Positions 35,400 through 42,783 of a DNA stretch of 51,913 bases are shown here, piece by piece. The position numbers and the translations under genes are program-made. Numbering within the stretch: the first letter of the stretch is position 1; every line of letters starts with the position of its first letter. This DNA comes from Equadaptatus sp045642025. Lineage in GTDB: Bacteria > Synergistota > Synergistia > Synergistales > Synergistaceae. Location: assembly GCA_045642025.1 (NCBI GenBank), contig JAZUIB010000025.1:1-51913 (forward strand), read 5' to 3'. The notes under the pieces were generated by a model. The model worked only from the letters and a program-made list of their open reading frames with translations, had not been told where the DNA came from and searched no databases.

Positions 35400-35943
35400 A
35401 CAGCTCCTGTTCGGCTGTGACGGAAAACATCCTCGCGACCCTCTTGTAAAAAAAATCGTTGCGCTGCTTGTGCCGCGCGGCGACAGAGAAATATTTGACA
35501 ACACACTGCTGATGCTTGCGGAAAAATGGGGAGAGCCGGAAAAAATCAGCGGCTTCTATCCGTTCATCTGGACAAACTACTACGAAGACATAGCGCCTGA
35601 ACTAGACCGCTGCTTTCTGACATATCCGGGGCTTTATCCCATGTCAAAACTGCCTGAATGGAAACTCACAAGCTGTGAAATGGAAAAAAAGACAGGCGAG
35701 AAACGGCGCGTAAACATAGATCCAGGTACAATAGACGGTGCGCGGCTTTTGCTTGCCTCAACAAAAGGGCAGGCGCACAGAATATACATGCGCGACGGCA
35801 TATTCGCCGAAGTCACTCTGTGCCGCAGAAAAGGACGCTGGGAACACTTCTTCTACACATTTCCAGACTTCGCAAGCGGAACATACGACAAATGGCTTGA
35901 AGAAATCAGAGAAGACTGGAAAAGCCAAAAAAACGCATTATAA
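35392..35943 (+). CDS. DUF4416 family protein
   Basis: The 183-residue product has the DUF4416 pattern: FYPFIWTNYYEDIAPELDRCF, a strand of SKLPEWKLTSCEMEK, then KRRVNIDPGTIDGARLLLAS and TKGQAHRIYMRDGIFAEVTL with a late FYTFPDFASG block. The family is known from diverse anaerobes, including Synergistota and deltaproteobacteria, but its function is not known to me. It is translationally coupled to ftsY and precedes purB by 51 bases. Confidence 0.8.
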   Translation: MSEQLLFGCDGKHPRDPLVKKIVALLVPRGDREIFDNTLLMLAEKWGEPEKISGFYPFIWTNYYEDIAPELDRCFLTYPGLYPMSKLPEWKLTSCEMEKKTGEKRRVNIDPGTIDGARLLLASTKGQAHRIYMRDGIFAEVTLCRRKGRWEHFFYTFPDFASGTYDKWLEEIREDWKSQKNAL

Positions 35944-35994
35944 ATAAAACACCGAACACTCTCCTGTTATCCCAAAATTACGGAGGCAAAACAA

Positions 35995-37290
35995 ATGATT
36001 CCACGCTATGAAGTAAAAGAAATCACAAAAATATGGAGTGATGAAAACAAATTCCGCCGCTGGCTGGACGTTGAACTTGCCGTCTGCCGCGCATGGAACG
36101 AAAAAGGCATAATACCTGACGAAGACTACAAAAACATCGCAGAAAAAGCAGACTTTGACATAAACAGAATACATGAAATAGAAGCCGAAGTACGACACGA
36201 CATGATAGCCTTCAACAGCTCTGTTGCCGAAAAAATAGGAGAATCAGGGCGTTACCTTCACTTCGGGCTGACCAGCAGCGACGTCATAGACACAGCGGCA
36301 TCTCTGCTGCTTGGCGAAAGCCTTGAATACACTATCAAAAACCTCGAAAAACTTATCGTCGCCGTCGGCGTAAAAGCCGTCGAACACAAAAAAACAGCAT
36401 GTGCGGGAAGAACTCACGGCATACACGCTGAGCCTACAACCTTCGGCCTCAAACTGCTTAACCACTACTCACAGCTCAAACGTGACACACAAAGACTCAC
36501 CGAAACCCGTAAACAGATGATGGTCGGCGCAATATCAGGAGCTGTAGGTACTTACGCTAACTGTCCGCCAGAAATAGAGGCAAGAGTATGCGAAATACTC
36601 GGACTCTCCGCAGACAACGTATCAACACAAATAATACAGAGAGACAGACATGCGCGCGTACTCACAGACCTTGCAATAGCCGGGGCGTCACTCGAACGCC
36701 TTGCGCTTGAAATACGCCACCTACAGCGCACAGAACTGCTCGAAGTGCTCGAACCGTTCCGCAAAGGGCAGAAAGGCTCCTCGGCAATGCCGCATAAAAA
36801 AAATCCCATACTCTGCGAAAGAATATGCGGCATGGCGAGACTGCTTCGCGGAAACACAATCCCCGCGCTGGAAAACATTGCGCTGTGGCATGAACGCGAC
36901 ATCAGCCACTCCTCAGTAGAACGCATAATATGGGCAGACAGCTTCCACACAATCAACTACATGTGCGAAACAATGCTCAAAATAATAAATAATCTTCTTG
37001 TCAATCCTGACAAAATGAGAGAAAATATAAACATAACAAAGGGACTGCTCTACTCGGGCAAATTACTTGTCGAACTGGTAGAACGCGAAAGCATAAGCAG
37101 AGAAGAAGCATACAAAATAGTGCAGGACAACGCCATGATATCATGGGAAACCCAGACACCTCTGCTTGAACTGCTTGAAAAAGACAGCAGAATCAAAAAA
37201 ATGACACACGAAGAACTCGCAGACTGCTTCACGCTTGACTACTACATGAAGCACGTTGACGAAATCTTTGCCAGATTTCCTGAGCTATAG
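35995..37290 (+). CDS. purB: Adenylosuccinate lyase
   Basis: PurB cleaves SAICAR and adenylosuccinate in purine synthesis. The 431-residue protein has the fumarase/aspartase signature GSSAMPHKKNP at about 261-271, with the mobile catalytic Ser. It also has RHDMIAFNSSVAEKIGE, FGLTSSDVIDTA, GRTHGIHAEPTTFGLK and the C-terminal NMITKGLLYSGKL-like block (INITKGLLYSGKLLVELV). ACGGAGGCAAAACA precedes ATG 35995. Base use here is markedly A-rich and T-poor on the coding strand compared with genes at 5-22 kb. Confidence 0.96.
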   Translation: MIPRYEVKEITKIWSDENKFRRWLDVELAVCRAWNEKGIIPDEDYKNIAEKADFDINRIHEIEAEVRHDMIAFNSSVAEKIGESGRYLHFGLTSSDVIDTAASLLLGESLEYTIKNLEKLIVAVGVKAVEHKKTACAGRTHGIHAEPTTFGLKLLNHYSQLKRDTQRLTETRKQMMVGAISGAVGTYANCPPEIEARVCEILGLSADNVSTQIIQRDRHARVLTDLAIAGASLERLALEIRHLQRTELLEVLEPFRKGQKGSSAMPHKKNPILCERICGMARLLRGNTIPALENIALWHERDISHSSVERIIWADSFHTINYMCETMLKIINNLLVNPDKMRENINITKGLLYSGKLLVELVERESISREEAYKIVQDNAMISWETQTPLLELLEKDSRIKKMTHEELADCFTLDYYMKHVDEIFARFPEL

Positions 37291-37340
37291 CGTTACATCT
37301 TCACCAAAAACATAAAATTTTCAACTCGGAGGAGAGAAAA

Positions 37341-38327
37341 ATGTCAGCACCCGACAGAAATATCGCACTTGAAATGGTAAGAGCTACAGAAGCAGCGGCA
37401 ATGTCAGCGGCTCGCTACATGGGCAGAGGCGACAAAAACGCCGTTGACGGCGCGGCAGTTGATGCAATGCGCTACATGCTCAACACAGTTCACATGGACG
37501 GTGTAATAGTCATAGGAGAAGGCGAAAAAGACGAAGCACCGATGCTCTTCAACGGCGAAAAGCTGGGAACAGGAGATCAGCCTCAGGTTGACATAGCTGT
37601 AGATCCTATTGACGGAACGCGCCTTACAGCGTTAGGGCTTCCGAACGCCGTAAGCGTCGTAGCATTTGCAGAAAAAGGCACAATGTACGACCCCAAACAC
37701 ATATTCTACATGAACAAAATAGCCACAGGCACAAAATCTGCATCAGCAATCAACATCGACGCAACCCCCGAAGAAAACATCAAAGAAGTGGCCAAAGCGC
37801 TCCACAAATCAGTAGCAGACGTCACAGTCTGTATACTTGACAGACCGCGCCACGACGAACTCATCAAACAAATACGCGCTTGCGGCGCGCGCATACGCCT
37901 CATCACAGACGGTGACGTCGCAGGATGCCTCTCCACCTGCAATCCTCAGTCAGGAATTGACATCATGATGGGAATAGGAGGCTCTCCGGAAGCAGTTATA
38001 ACCTCCTGCGCGCTTAAATGCGCCGGAGGGAATATGCAGTGCAAACTGTGGCCGAGAAACGACGAAGAAAAAAGAAAATGCGACGAAGCCGGAATGGACT
38101 ACAAAAAAGTCCTCACGCTTAACGACCTCGTTGCAACAGACAACGTATTCTTTGCGGCAACAGGCGTAACAGACGGAGACTGGCTTAAAGGAGTACGCTA
38201 CACAGGGCGCGGCATAGAAACTCAGTCGCTCGTCATGAGAGCCGAAAGCGGAACAATACGCTACATCAACGCTGTACACAACACCAAAAAACTAAACGAA
38301 ATCAGCGGAGACAGATACAAAGCATAA
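37341..38327 (+). CDS. glpX: Class II fructose-1,6-bisphosphatase
   Basis: GlpX hydrolyses fructose-1,6-bisphosphate in gluconeogenesis. The 328-residue protein has RATEAAAMSAARYMGRGDKN, the metal site GEGEKDEAPM, DPIDGTRLTA at about 88, LDRPRHDELI, RIRLITDGDVAG and GIGGSPEAVI, followed by GNMQCKLWPRNDEE. CTCGGAGGAGA precedes ATG 37341. It ends with a terminator and begins the transition to the accessory region. Confidence 0.96.
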   Translation: MSAPDRNIALEMVRATEAAAMSAARYMGRGDKNAVDGAAVDAMRYMLNTVHMDGVIVIGEGEKDEAPMLFNGEKLGTGDQPQVDIAVDPIDGTRLTALGLPNAVSVVAFAEKGTMYDPKHIFYMNKIATGTKSASAINIDATPEENIKEVAKALHKSVADVTVCILDRPRHDELIKQIRACGARIRLITDGDVAGCLSTCNPQSGIDIMMGIGGSPEAVITSCALKCAGGNMQCKLWPRNDEEKRKCDEAGMDYKKVLTLNDLVATDNVFFAATGVTDGDWLKGVRYTGRGIETQSLVMRAESGTIRYINAVHNTKKLNEISGDRYKA

Positions 38328-38343
38328 AAAAAAGACAATACAC

Positions 38344-38369
38344 AATCCGGCGGGAAACCGTCGGATTTT
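38344..38369 (+). terminator. Rho-independent terminator after glpX
   Basis: AATCCGGCGG (38344-38353) pairs with CCGTCGGATT (38358-38367) around a GAAA loop, with one G-U and T residues following. It resembles the terminator after rsfS. Confidence 0.88.
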
Positions 38370-38420
38370 TTAATGTGCCGTGAACACTGATTTAAGTCTC
38401 CCTGCGGGGCGAAGACATTG

Positions 38421-38655
38421 GATTCTCATCAAGTGCGGAATGACTGTCCCTCACGTCTTTCCGCGCGAAGCAACGCGGAGACGCGGAAACCAGCGGCTTT
38501 ACAGACGAAGTCTGTTAGGTTTTAAAAGGCAGAGACACTGGATTCCGCATTTTTCCCCTTGTCTCCCCGCACGAGCGAAGCGAAGATGCGGGGCCCAGTG
38601 ACTTTACAGACGAAGTCTGTTAGGTTTTAAAAGGCAGAGACACTGGATTCCGCAT
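38421..38655. repeat. Dispersed structured repeat, two copies
   Basis: Two adjacent copies of a composite repeat hold three hairpins: a GC-rich one (CCGCG/CGCGG near 38461; CCCCGCA/TGCGGGG near 38565), ACAGAC-GAA-GTCTGT (38501-38515 and 38606-38620), and ATTCCGCA/TGCGGAAT at 38648-38668. The 75 bases 38561-38635 are identical to 41632-41706, and 38445-38512 matches the last bases of the window (51846-51913) with one difference. Confidence 0.85.
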
Positions 38656-38660
38656 CAAGT

Positions 38661-38737
38661 GCGGAATGACTGGAGGGTGTGCGGGATGACTGGAGGGTGT
38701 GCGGAATGACTGGAGGGTGTGCGGAAAGACTGGTGGG
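38661..38737. repeat. 20-bp tandem repeat, about 3.8 copies
   Basis: GCGGAATGACTGGAGGGTGT repeats at 38661, 38681, 38701 and, degenerating, 38721. It begins in the right arm of the repeat's third hairpin, so it looks like local expansion of that repeat's end. Confidence 0.85.
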
Positions 38738-38774
38738 GGAGACGGAGTTTTGCAGAATGACGATTGAAGAAAAT

Positions 38775-38799
38775 AGGGCAGGATACTGCCCTGTTTTTT
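38775..38799 (+). terminator. Terminator without an upstream gene
   Basis: AGGGCAG (38775-38781), loop GATA and CTGCCCT are followed by G and six T residues. The nearest upstream gene, glpX, already has its own terminator 400 bases earlier. Confidence 0.75.
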
Positions 38800-38846
38800 A
38801 TATTTTGCTGTATAATGGCGCTATCAAACAATAGGTGGTGGACAGA

Positions 38847-39272
38847 ATGAAAAAACTGACCGTATTCATACTCGCGGCACTCATTGCAATAAACTGCGTT
38901 TCAGCTGCACTTGCGGCAAACTGGGTAAGAGTAGGCAGAAACGACGAATACATATTCTTCGTAGATACATCTTCTTTAAGCCAAACCGAAGACACATTTA
39001 AAATGTTGCAAAAAACTACTCTGCGCACTACGCAAATACAAGATGAACACAAAAAACTTTTGAAATTTTCCCAAACACCGGCATATTATGTAGAGTACAT
39101 GGAGTATATGATTGATGAGCCGTCATTCATACGAATATCGTTAGTATATTACACAGAAGACAACACAGTTATAAATTCTTTTGACGGAACCAAGGAATGG
39201 GATATGTGTCCGTCGGGGTCTATAGGTGAATATGAGTGGCACATTGGCAGGAAAATTCTTGGATTAGAATAA
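38847..39272 (+). CDS. Small secreted protein, surface-adhesin E-like
   Basis: The 141-residue product has a signal peptide (MKKLTVFILAALIAINCVSAALA, cleavage before Ala-Asn-Trp) and a mature part starting NWVRVGRNDEYIFFVDTSSL. The Trp, then VD and a Ser-Ile/Leu spaced as here, recall the surface-adhesin protein E-like fold (from memory). The same pattern occurs in the minus-strand gene at 41794-42267 and the four tandem genes at 45413-47924. Reading starts at ATG 38847 rather than the GTG at 38835; GGTGGTGGA is the ribosome binding site. A TATAAT lies at 38811-38816 and a terminator follows. The function is unknown. Confidence 0.65.
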   Translation: MKKLTVFILAALIAINCVSAALAANWVRVGRNDEYIFFVDTSSLSQTEDTFKMLQKTTLRTTQIQDEHKKLLKFSQTPAYYVEYMEYMIDEPSFIRISLVYYTEDNTVINSFDGTKEWDMCPSGSIGEYEWHIGRKILGLE

Positions 39273-39280
39273 AGACGTAA

Positions 39281-39308
39281 AAAAGAGAGCTAAACGCTCT
39301 CCTTTTTT
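39281..39308 (+). terminator. Rho-independent terminator
   Basis: GAGAGC (39285-39290), loop TAAAC and GCTCTC are followed by six T residues. A nearly identical terminator is at 41497-41528. Confidence 0.85.
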
Positions 39309-39367
39309 GTGCGTAAAAACCTGCATGACCGCAATCTTTAAGATAACGCAGAAGAATCAGTCTGTAC

Positions 39368-39394
39368 TTGCGTTTATGGCATATTTGATATAAT
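39368..39394 (+). promoter_or_regulatory. Possible promoter of the AAA_14/DUF4143 gene
   Basis: TTGCGT (39368-39373) and consensus TATAAT (39389-39394) with a short 15-base spacer, 50 bases before the gene. Confidence 0.4.
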
Positions 39395-39443
39395 ATGTAT
39401 GTCAGAGTTGTGACGGAAACGACATAAGTGTGAGGTGAAAATA

Positions 39444-40712
39444 GTGCTTGAACGTAAATTTTATCTGGACAGAATCGTCAGAAATATGTGGAACGGAGAA
39501 ATAAAAGTAATAACCGGAATACGCCGCTGCGGAAAATCAGTACTACTATTTGAACTCTTTGCCGCATGGCTGCGGCAAAACGGCACAGCAGATGAGCAGA
39601 TAATTAAAATAGCGCTTGACCATCGGAAACATTACAAATTCAGAAATCCAGTGACCTTGTGCGATTACGTTGAAAACATCGTTACAGCGATGCCCGAAAA
39701 GAAATACTATCTGCTGCTGGACGAAATACAGTTTACCCAGAAATTCAAAGACGAAAACGGCATAGAAGTCACCATATACGATATGCTGAACGAACTGAAA
39801 AACTATGCGAATCTTGATGTGTACGTCACAGGAAGCAACTCAAAAATGCTGTCAGGTGATATTGCTACGGAATTTCGGGGACGTGCTGTACAAATCTACA
39901 TACAGCCGTTTTCCTTTGAAGAATTTTACGCATGGCGCGGCGGAGACACAGCACAGGCGCTTGAAGACTATATGCTGTTCGGAGGAATGCCGAGGCTTAC
40001 ACAGATTGAAGACGAAAGAGATAAGAAAAACTACCTCACAACGCTCTATAAAGAACTCTACATAAAAGACCTTGCAGAACGAAACAAAATAGAGCATGAA
40101 AACATACTGAACGAAATACTTGACTTTCTCGCATCACAAATAGGCTCACTTACCAACCCTGCCAAAATCGCAAACGCAATTTCAAGCATGAAAAAAGAGC
40201 CTGTAAACGTCAAACTTGTCGGTGCATACATAGAACATACCAAAGCGTCATTTTTGATATCCGAAGCAAAGCGTTATGACATTAAAGGCAAAGCTTATTT
40301 CTGCTATCCAAACAAATACTACTATACAGATACAGGACTCAGAAACGCGCGCCTCAATTTCAGACAATACGACAAAGGACACTTGATGGAAAACATCATA
40401 TACAATGACCTCATACGAAGAGGCTGCTCTGTTGACGTAGGCGTGGTACAGGACAGACGAGGCAATGCAAACACCAAAAAAGAAATAGACTTTGTCGTAA
40501 ACAGCGGCGACAAGCGAATATACATACAATCTGCACTCGGAATAACAGGCAGCGAAAAAGAAGCCGCAGAAACAGACTCCTTGAAACTGACAGGCGATTT
40601 TTTCAAAAAAATACTTATAAGAGCAGATATATCGCACAACTACTACGATGACTGCGGAATACTGCATTGCAGTCTTGCTGATTTTCTGCTCGGAAAAATA
40701 GAACTGATATAG
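39444..40712 (+). CDS. AAA_14 / DUF4143 family ATPase
   Basis: The 422-residue protein has an N-terminal P-loop ATPase with Walker A GIRRCGKS at about 25-32, Walker B LLLDEIQ with Asp93-Glu94, and sensor-like VTGSNSKMLSG. A C-terminal DUF4143 nuclease-like domain follows, with HLMENIIYNDLIRRG and KKEIDFVVNSGDKRIYIQ, a PD-(D/E)XK-like layout where the usual Lys is replaced by Gln (E-I-D then Y-I-Q). These proteins are very common, often mobile and of unclear function. The start is GTG 39444 with GAGGTG just upstream; GTG 39435 is possible. Confidence 0.85.
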   Translation: MLERKFYLDRIVRNMWNGEIKVITGIRRCGKSVLLFELFAAWLRQNGTADEQIIKIALDHRKHYKFRNPVTLCDYVENIVTAMPEKKYYLLLDEIQFTQKFKDENGIEVTIYDMLNELKNYANLDVYVTGSNSKMLSGDIATEFRGRAVQIYIQPFSFEEFYAWRGGDTAQALEDYMLFGGMPRLTQIEDERDKKNYLTTLYKELYIKDLAERNKIEHENILNEILDFLASQIGSLTNPAKIANAISSMKKEPVNVKLVGAYIEHTKASFLISEAKRYDIKGKAYFCYPNKYYYTDTGLRNARLNFRQYDKGHLMENIIYNDLIRRGCSVDVGVVQDRRGNANTKKEIDFVVNSGDKRIYIQSALGITGSEKEAAETDSLKLTGDFFKKILIRADISHNYYDDCGILHCSLADFLLGKIELI

Positions 40713-40876
40713 CGGACAGCATTCAGCCATTAGCTGCCTGTCGGTAAAGACTAACTTTGAAAACACAGGCTTAGAAAACTTAAAACTGTCATATTACTAT
40801 GTAACCAACTTCACAGAAAAGAAACAGCAACCGCAAACGAATACAAAAAATATAGGGCATCTGCTGGCTGTTTTTT
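40713..40876. other. Non-coding gap before the toxin-antitoxin pair
   Basis: Nothing clear is seen here. AAACAGC near 40821 could pair with GCTGTTT at 40867-40873, which runs into T residues, a weak terminator with a long loop. Confidence 0.3.
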
Positions 40877-40924
40877 ATTTGCTATACATGTAAAGCAAAT
40901 GTGCTATACTTGTATAACAAGTAT
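40877..40924 (+). promoter_or_regulatory. Operator-promoter of the RelBE-like pair
   Basis: Two inverted repeats are present: ATTTGCT/AGCAAAT (40877-40883 and 40894-40900, 10 apart) and ATACTTGT-ATA-ACAAGTAT (40906-40924). The second overlaps a TATACT -10 candidate at 40905-40910. Ribbon-helix-helix antitoxins usually repress their own promoters at such sites. Confidence 0.6.
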
Positions 40925-40957
40925 GACAGAAATAACAGATTAAGAGAGGCGGTATGA

Positions 40958-41182
40958 ATGGCTGCGGTTTCATTACGGCTTAATGATGATGAATACAAAC
41001 TTTTAAAAACCTATGCCGAAGCAAACAGCACTTCGGTATCGGCATTTATCAAAGAGGCAATCTTTGACAAAATTGAAGACGAGGTAGAAATAACGGAAGA
41101 ACAGCTTGAAGCGTTGTGGGAACAGGAAAAAGACAAGCCCTCCACACCTATTGAACAGGTTTGGAAAGAAATGGGGCTTTAG
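40958..41182 (+). CDS. RelB-like ribbon-helix-helix antitoxin
   Basis: The 74-residue protein begins AAVSLRLNDDEYKLLKTYAE, a ribbon-helix-helix DNA-binding fold (strand then two helices, with SVSAFIKEAI). An acidic C-terminal part (EDEVEITEEQLEALWEQEKD) probably wraps the toxin. AAGAGAGGCGG precedes ATG 40958. The toxin gene starts one base after its stop. It should repress the operon through the inverted repeats upstream. Confidence 0.85.
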   Translation: MAAVSLRLNDDEYKLLKTYAEANSTSVSAFIKEAIFDKIEDEVEITEEQLEALWEQEKDKPSTPIEQVWKEMGL

Positions 41183-41183
41183 A

Positions 41184-41477
41184 GTGAGCTACAGAGTAGA
41201 AATCAAACCGCATGCGCTCGAAGCTCTTAAAAGTCTTGACAAGCCTGTTGTAAGAGTTATACGGCACTGGATTTTCAAAAATCTTGAAGACACAGACAAT
41301 CCCCGCAGAACTGGCAAAGCATTAAAAGGATCTATGTCAATGTTTTGGCGTTACCGCATAGGCGACTATCGTCTGATAGCCCGCATAGAAGACAAAGTGC
41401 TTACCATATTTGCGCTTGAAGTTGGGTACAGAAAAACGGTGTACGAGAAATTTAAAAGATATCTTAACGTAAAATAA
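41184..41477 (+). CDS. RelE/ParE superfamily toxin
   Basis: The 97-residue protein has the RelE pattern: YRVEIKPHALEALKSLDKPV, a basic middle, then GKALKGSMSMFWRYRIGDYRLIARI and the late strand LTIFALEVGYRKTVYE, ending basic. RelE toxins cut mRNA in the ribosome, ParE toxins attack gyrase; the GDYRLIARI block fits RelE more. I place the start at GTG 41184 (GGGG at 41173), directly after the antitoxin stop; a longer frame from 41106 overlaps the antitoxin. Confidence 0.85.
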   Translation: MSYRVEIKPHALEALKSLDKPVVRVIRHWIFKNLEDTDNPRRTGKALKGSMSMFWRYRIGDYRLIARIEDKVLTIFALEVGYRKTVYEKFKRYLNVK

Positions 41478-41496
41478 AGAAATATAAAGCCTTAAA

Positions 41497-41528
41497 AAAA
41501 GAGAGAGAGCTAAACGCTCTCCTTTTTT
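41497..41528 (+). terminator. Terminator after the toxin gene
   Basis: GAGAGC (41505-41510), loop TAAAC and GCTCTC then six T residues; near-identical to the one at 39281-39308. Confidence 0.85.
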
Positions 41529-41631
41529 CTGTGCTAAATCCTGTCGGATTTCCGCGGAATGACAAAGAAAAAAAACGTCTCCCCGCACGAGCGCCTCTTC
41601 CCCTTGTCTCCCCGCGCGTTTCTTTTTCCCT

Positions 41632-41706
41632 GTCTCCCCGCACGAGCGAAGCGAAGATGCGGGGCCCAGTGACTTTACAGACGAAGTCTGTTAGGTTTTA
41701 AAAGGC
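41632..41706. repeat. Dispersed structured repeat, third copy
   Basis: These 75 bases are identical to 38561-38635, including CCCCGCA/TGCGGGG and ACAGAC-GAA-GTCTGT (41677-41691). Truncated pieces of the repeat (CTTCCGCAGAATGACGGTGG, twice) follow up to 41790, directly beside the stop of the minus-strand gene. Confidence 0.85.
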
Positions 41707-41793
41707 GAAGACACCAGATTGTGCTAAGCCGCTGGCTTCCGCAGAATGACGGTGGGGAAAAAAGGCTTCCGCAGAATGACGGTGGGGAGGAGC

Positions 41794-42267
41794 CTACAGC
41801 TTATTCCGTCTCCTAAGAATATTTACACAATGATTATAGGTATACCACGCCGCTGTATAAGGCTCGAGTGCCCGCATATCGTTTTTCGTAATATTATCAA
41901 CATTAACAGAGTCATAATCAATAAGATTATTGTACTTATCAAAATAACCGGTGATGACGGGGCAATAAAAAGTGCTTCCGAACTGGAAAACATACCTTGA
42001 AACTCCGAACGCAGGGCGCTTGCCCTTTACACGAAACTTAGCTGACGCGCCTCTGTAAACTATCTTTACAATACAGTCAAAAAAAGAATCTTCCGGGTCA
42101 AAGAAAATACTGCCATTATCAACATAAAGAATAAAATTCTCACCACGGCTAACCTCTTCCCAGTTGACTGCGTTAACATCCGGAAGAGAATTCGCGCTTG
42201 CGCAGACAGGCAGAACTGCCAGCGTAAAACACAAAACAGCGAAAAAACACACAGCAAACCTCTTCAT
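41794..42267 (-). CDS. Small secreted protein, surface-adhesin E-like
   Basis: The 157-residue product has a signal peptide (MKRFAVCFFAVLCFTLAVLPVCASA) and then VNWEEVSRGENFILYVDNGSIFFD. This shares the Trp...VD..SI pattern of the genes at 38847 and 45413-47924. The rest (about 60-157) has strands with KIVYRGASAKFRVKG and FGSTFYCPVITGYFD. I place the start at 42267 with GGGCGGTGA upstream; a longer frame from 42381 is unlikely. Its function is unknown; an exported role at the cell surface is an inference. Confidence 0.65.
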   Translation of the reverse strand: MKRFAVCFFAVLCFTLAVLPVCASANSLPDVNAVNWEEVSRGENFILYVDNGSIFFDPEDSFFDCIVKIVYRGASAKFRVKGKRPAFGVSRYVFQFGSTFYCPVITGYFDKYNNLIDYDSVNVDNITKNDMRALEPYTAAWYTYNHCVNILRRRNKL

Positions 42268-42460
42268 AACAATCACCGCCCAAAAGAAATTAAAAACATT
42301 ATACAATATACAGCAAAAACTGTCCTGACAAACTGCACCTAAAACAGACAAAACTAAAAAAACAACCCTCCACACGGACACACGTCTGTCCGTTCATTCC
42401 CACTCCAGAAAAAATAGAATGAAAAATAAAAATTGGCGGATGTAAATGCAATAGATAAAT

Positions 42461-42501
42461 TAGCGTATTCGCTATAGCGTATACGCTAAACCGTATATAC
42501 T
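42461..42501. promoter_or_regulatory. Palindromic operator array before the xre gene
   Basis: Two adjacent 14-base sites, TAGCGTATTCGCTA (42461-42474) and the perfect palindrome TAGCGTATACGCTA (42475-42488), abut a TATACT -10 candidate (42496-42501). A third, looser half-site follows. The layout is that of an autoregulated XRE operator. Confidence 0.7.
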
Positions 42502-42540
42502 GCTAAATTATTCTTAACAATAATGAGAGCAGGTGAGTTG

Positions 42541-42783
42541 ATGAATACCAAAGAAGCCGTCGCTAAGCGCATAATTGAGCTATGTAAAGTACAAAATATT
42601 GCAATAAATAATTTGGCGGTTGAAGCAGGGATAACGCCGTCAACAGTATATAGTTTGCTAAATGAGCACACTAAAAACCCAGGAATTGTAACTATAAAAA
42701 AACTTTGTGATGCGTTAAATATTACACTTGGCCAATTTTTTAGCGCGCCTGTTTTTGATAACCTTGAACAGGAGATCGAATAA
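42541..42783 (+). CDS. XRE family transcriptional regulator
   Basis: The 80-residue protein is a single helix-turn-helix of the Cro/C1 type: VAKRIIELCKVQNIAINNLAVEAGITPSTVYSLLNE, then NPGIVTIKKLCDALNITLGQFF. AGGTGA lies shortly before ATG 42541; an upstream ATG at 42523 is less likely. Its stop overlaps the start of the nuclease-helicase gene (TAATG), showing a two-gene unit. It probably binds the palindromes upstream and limits expression of its partner. Confidence 0.9.
   Translation: MNTKEAVAKRIIELCKVQNIAINNLAVEAGITPSTVYSLLNEHTKNPGIVTIKKLCDALNITLGQFFSAPVFDNLEQEIE

Noticed and set aside
39436..39443. Alternative upstream start for the DUF4143 ATPase
   Set aside because: GTG 39435 is possible, but GTG 39444 has better spacing from GAGGTG; the difference is three residues.
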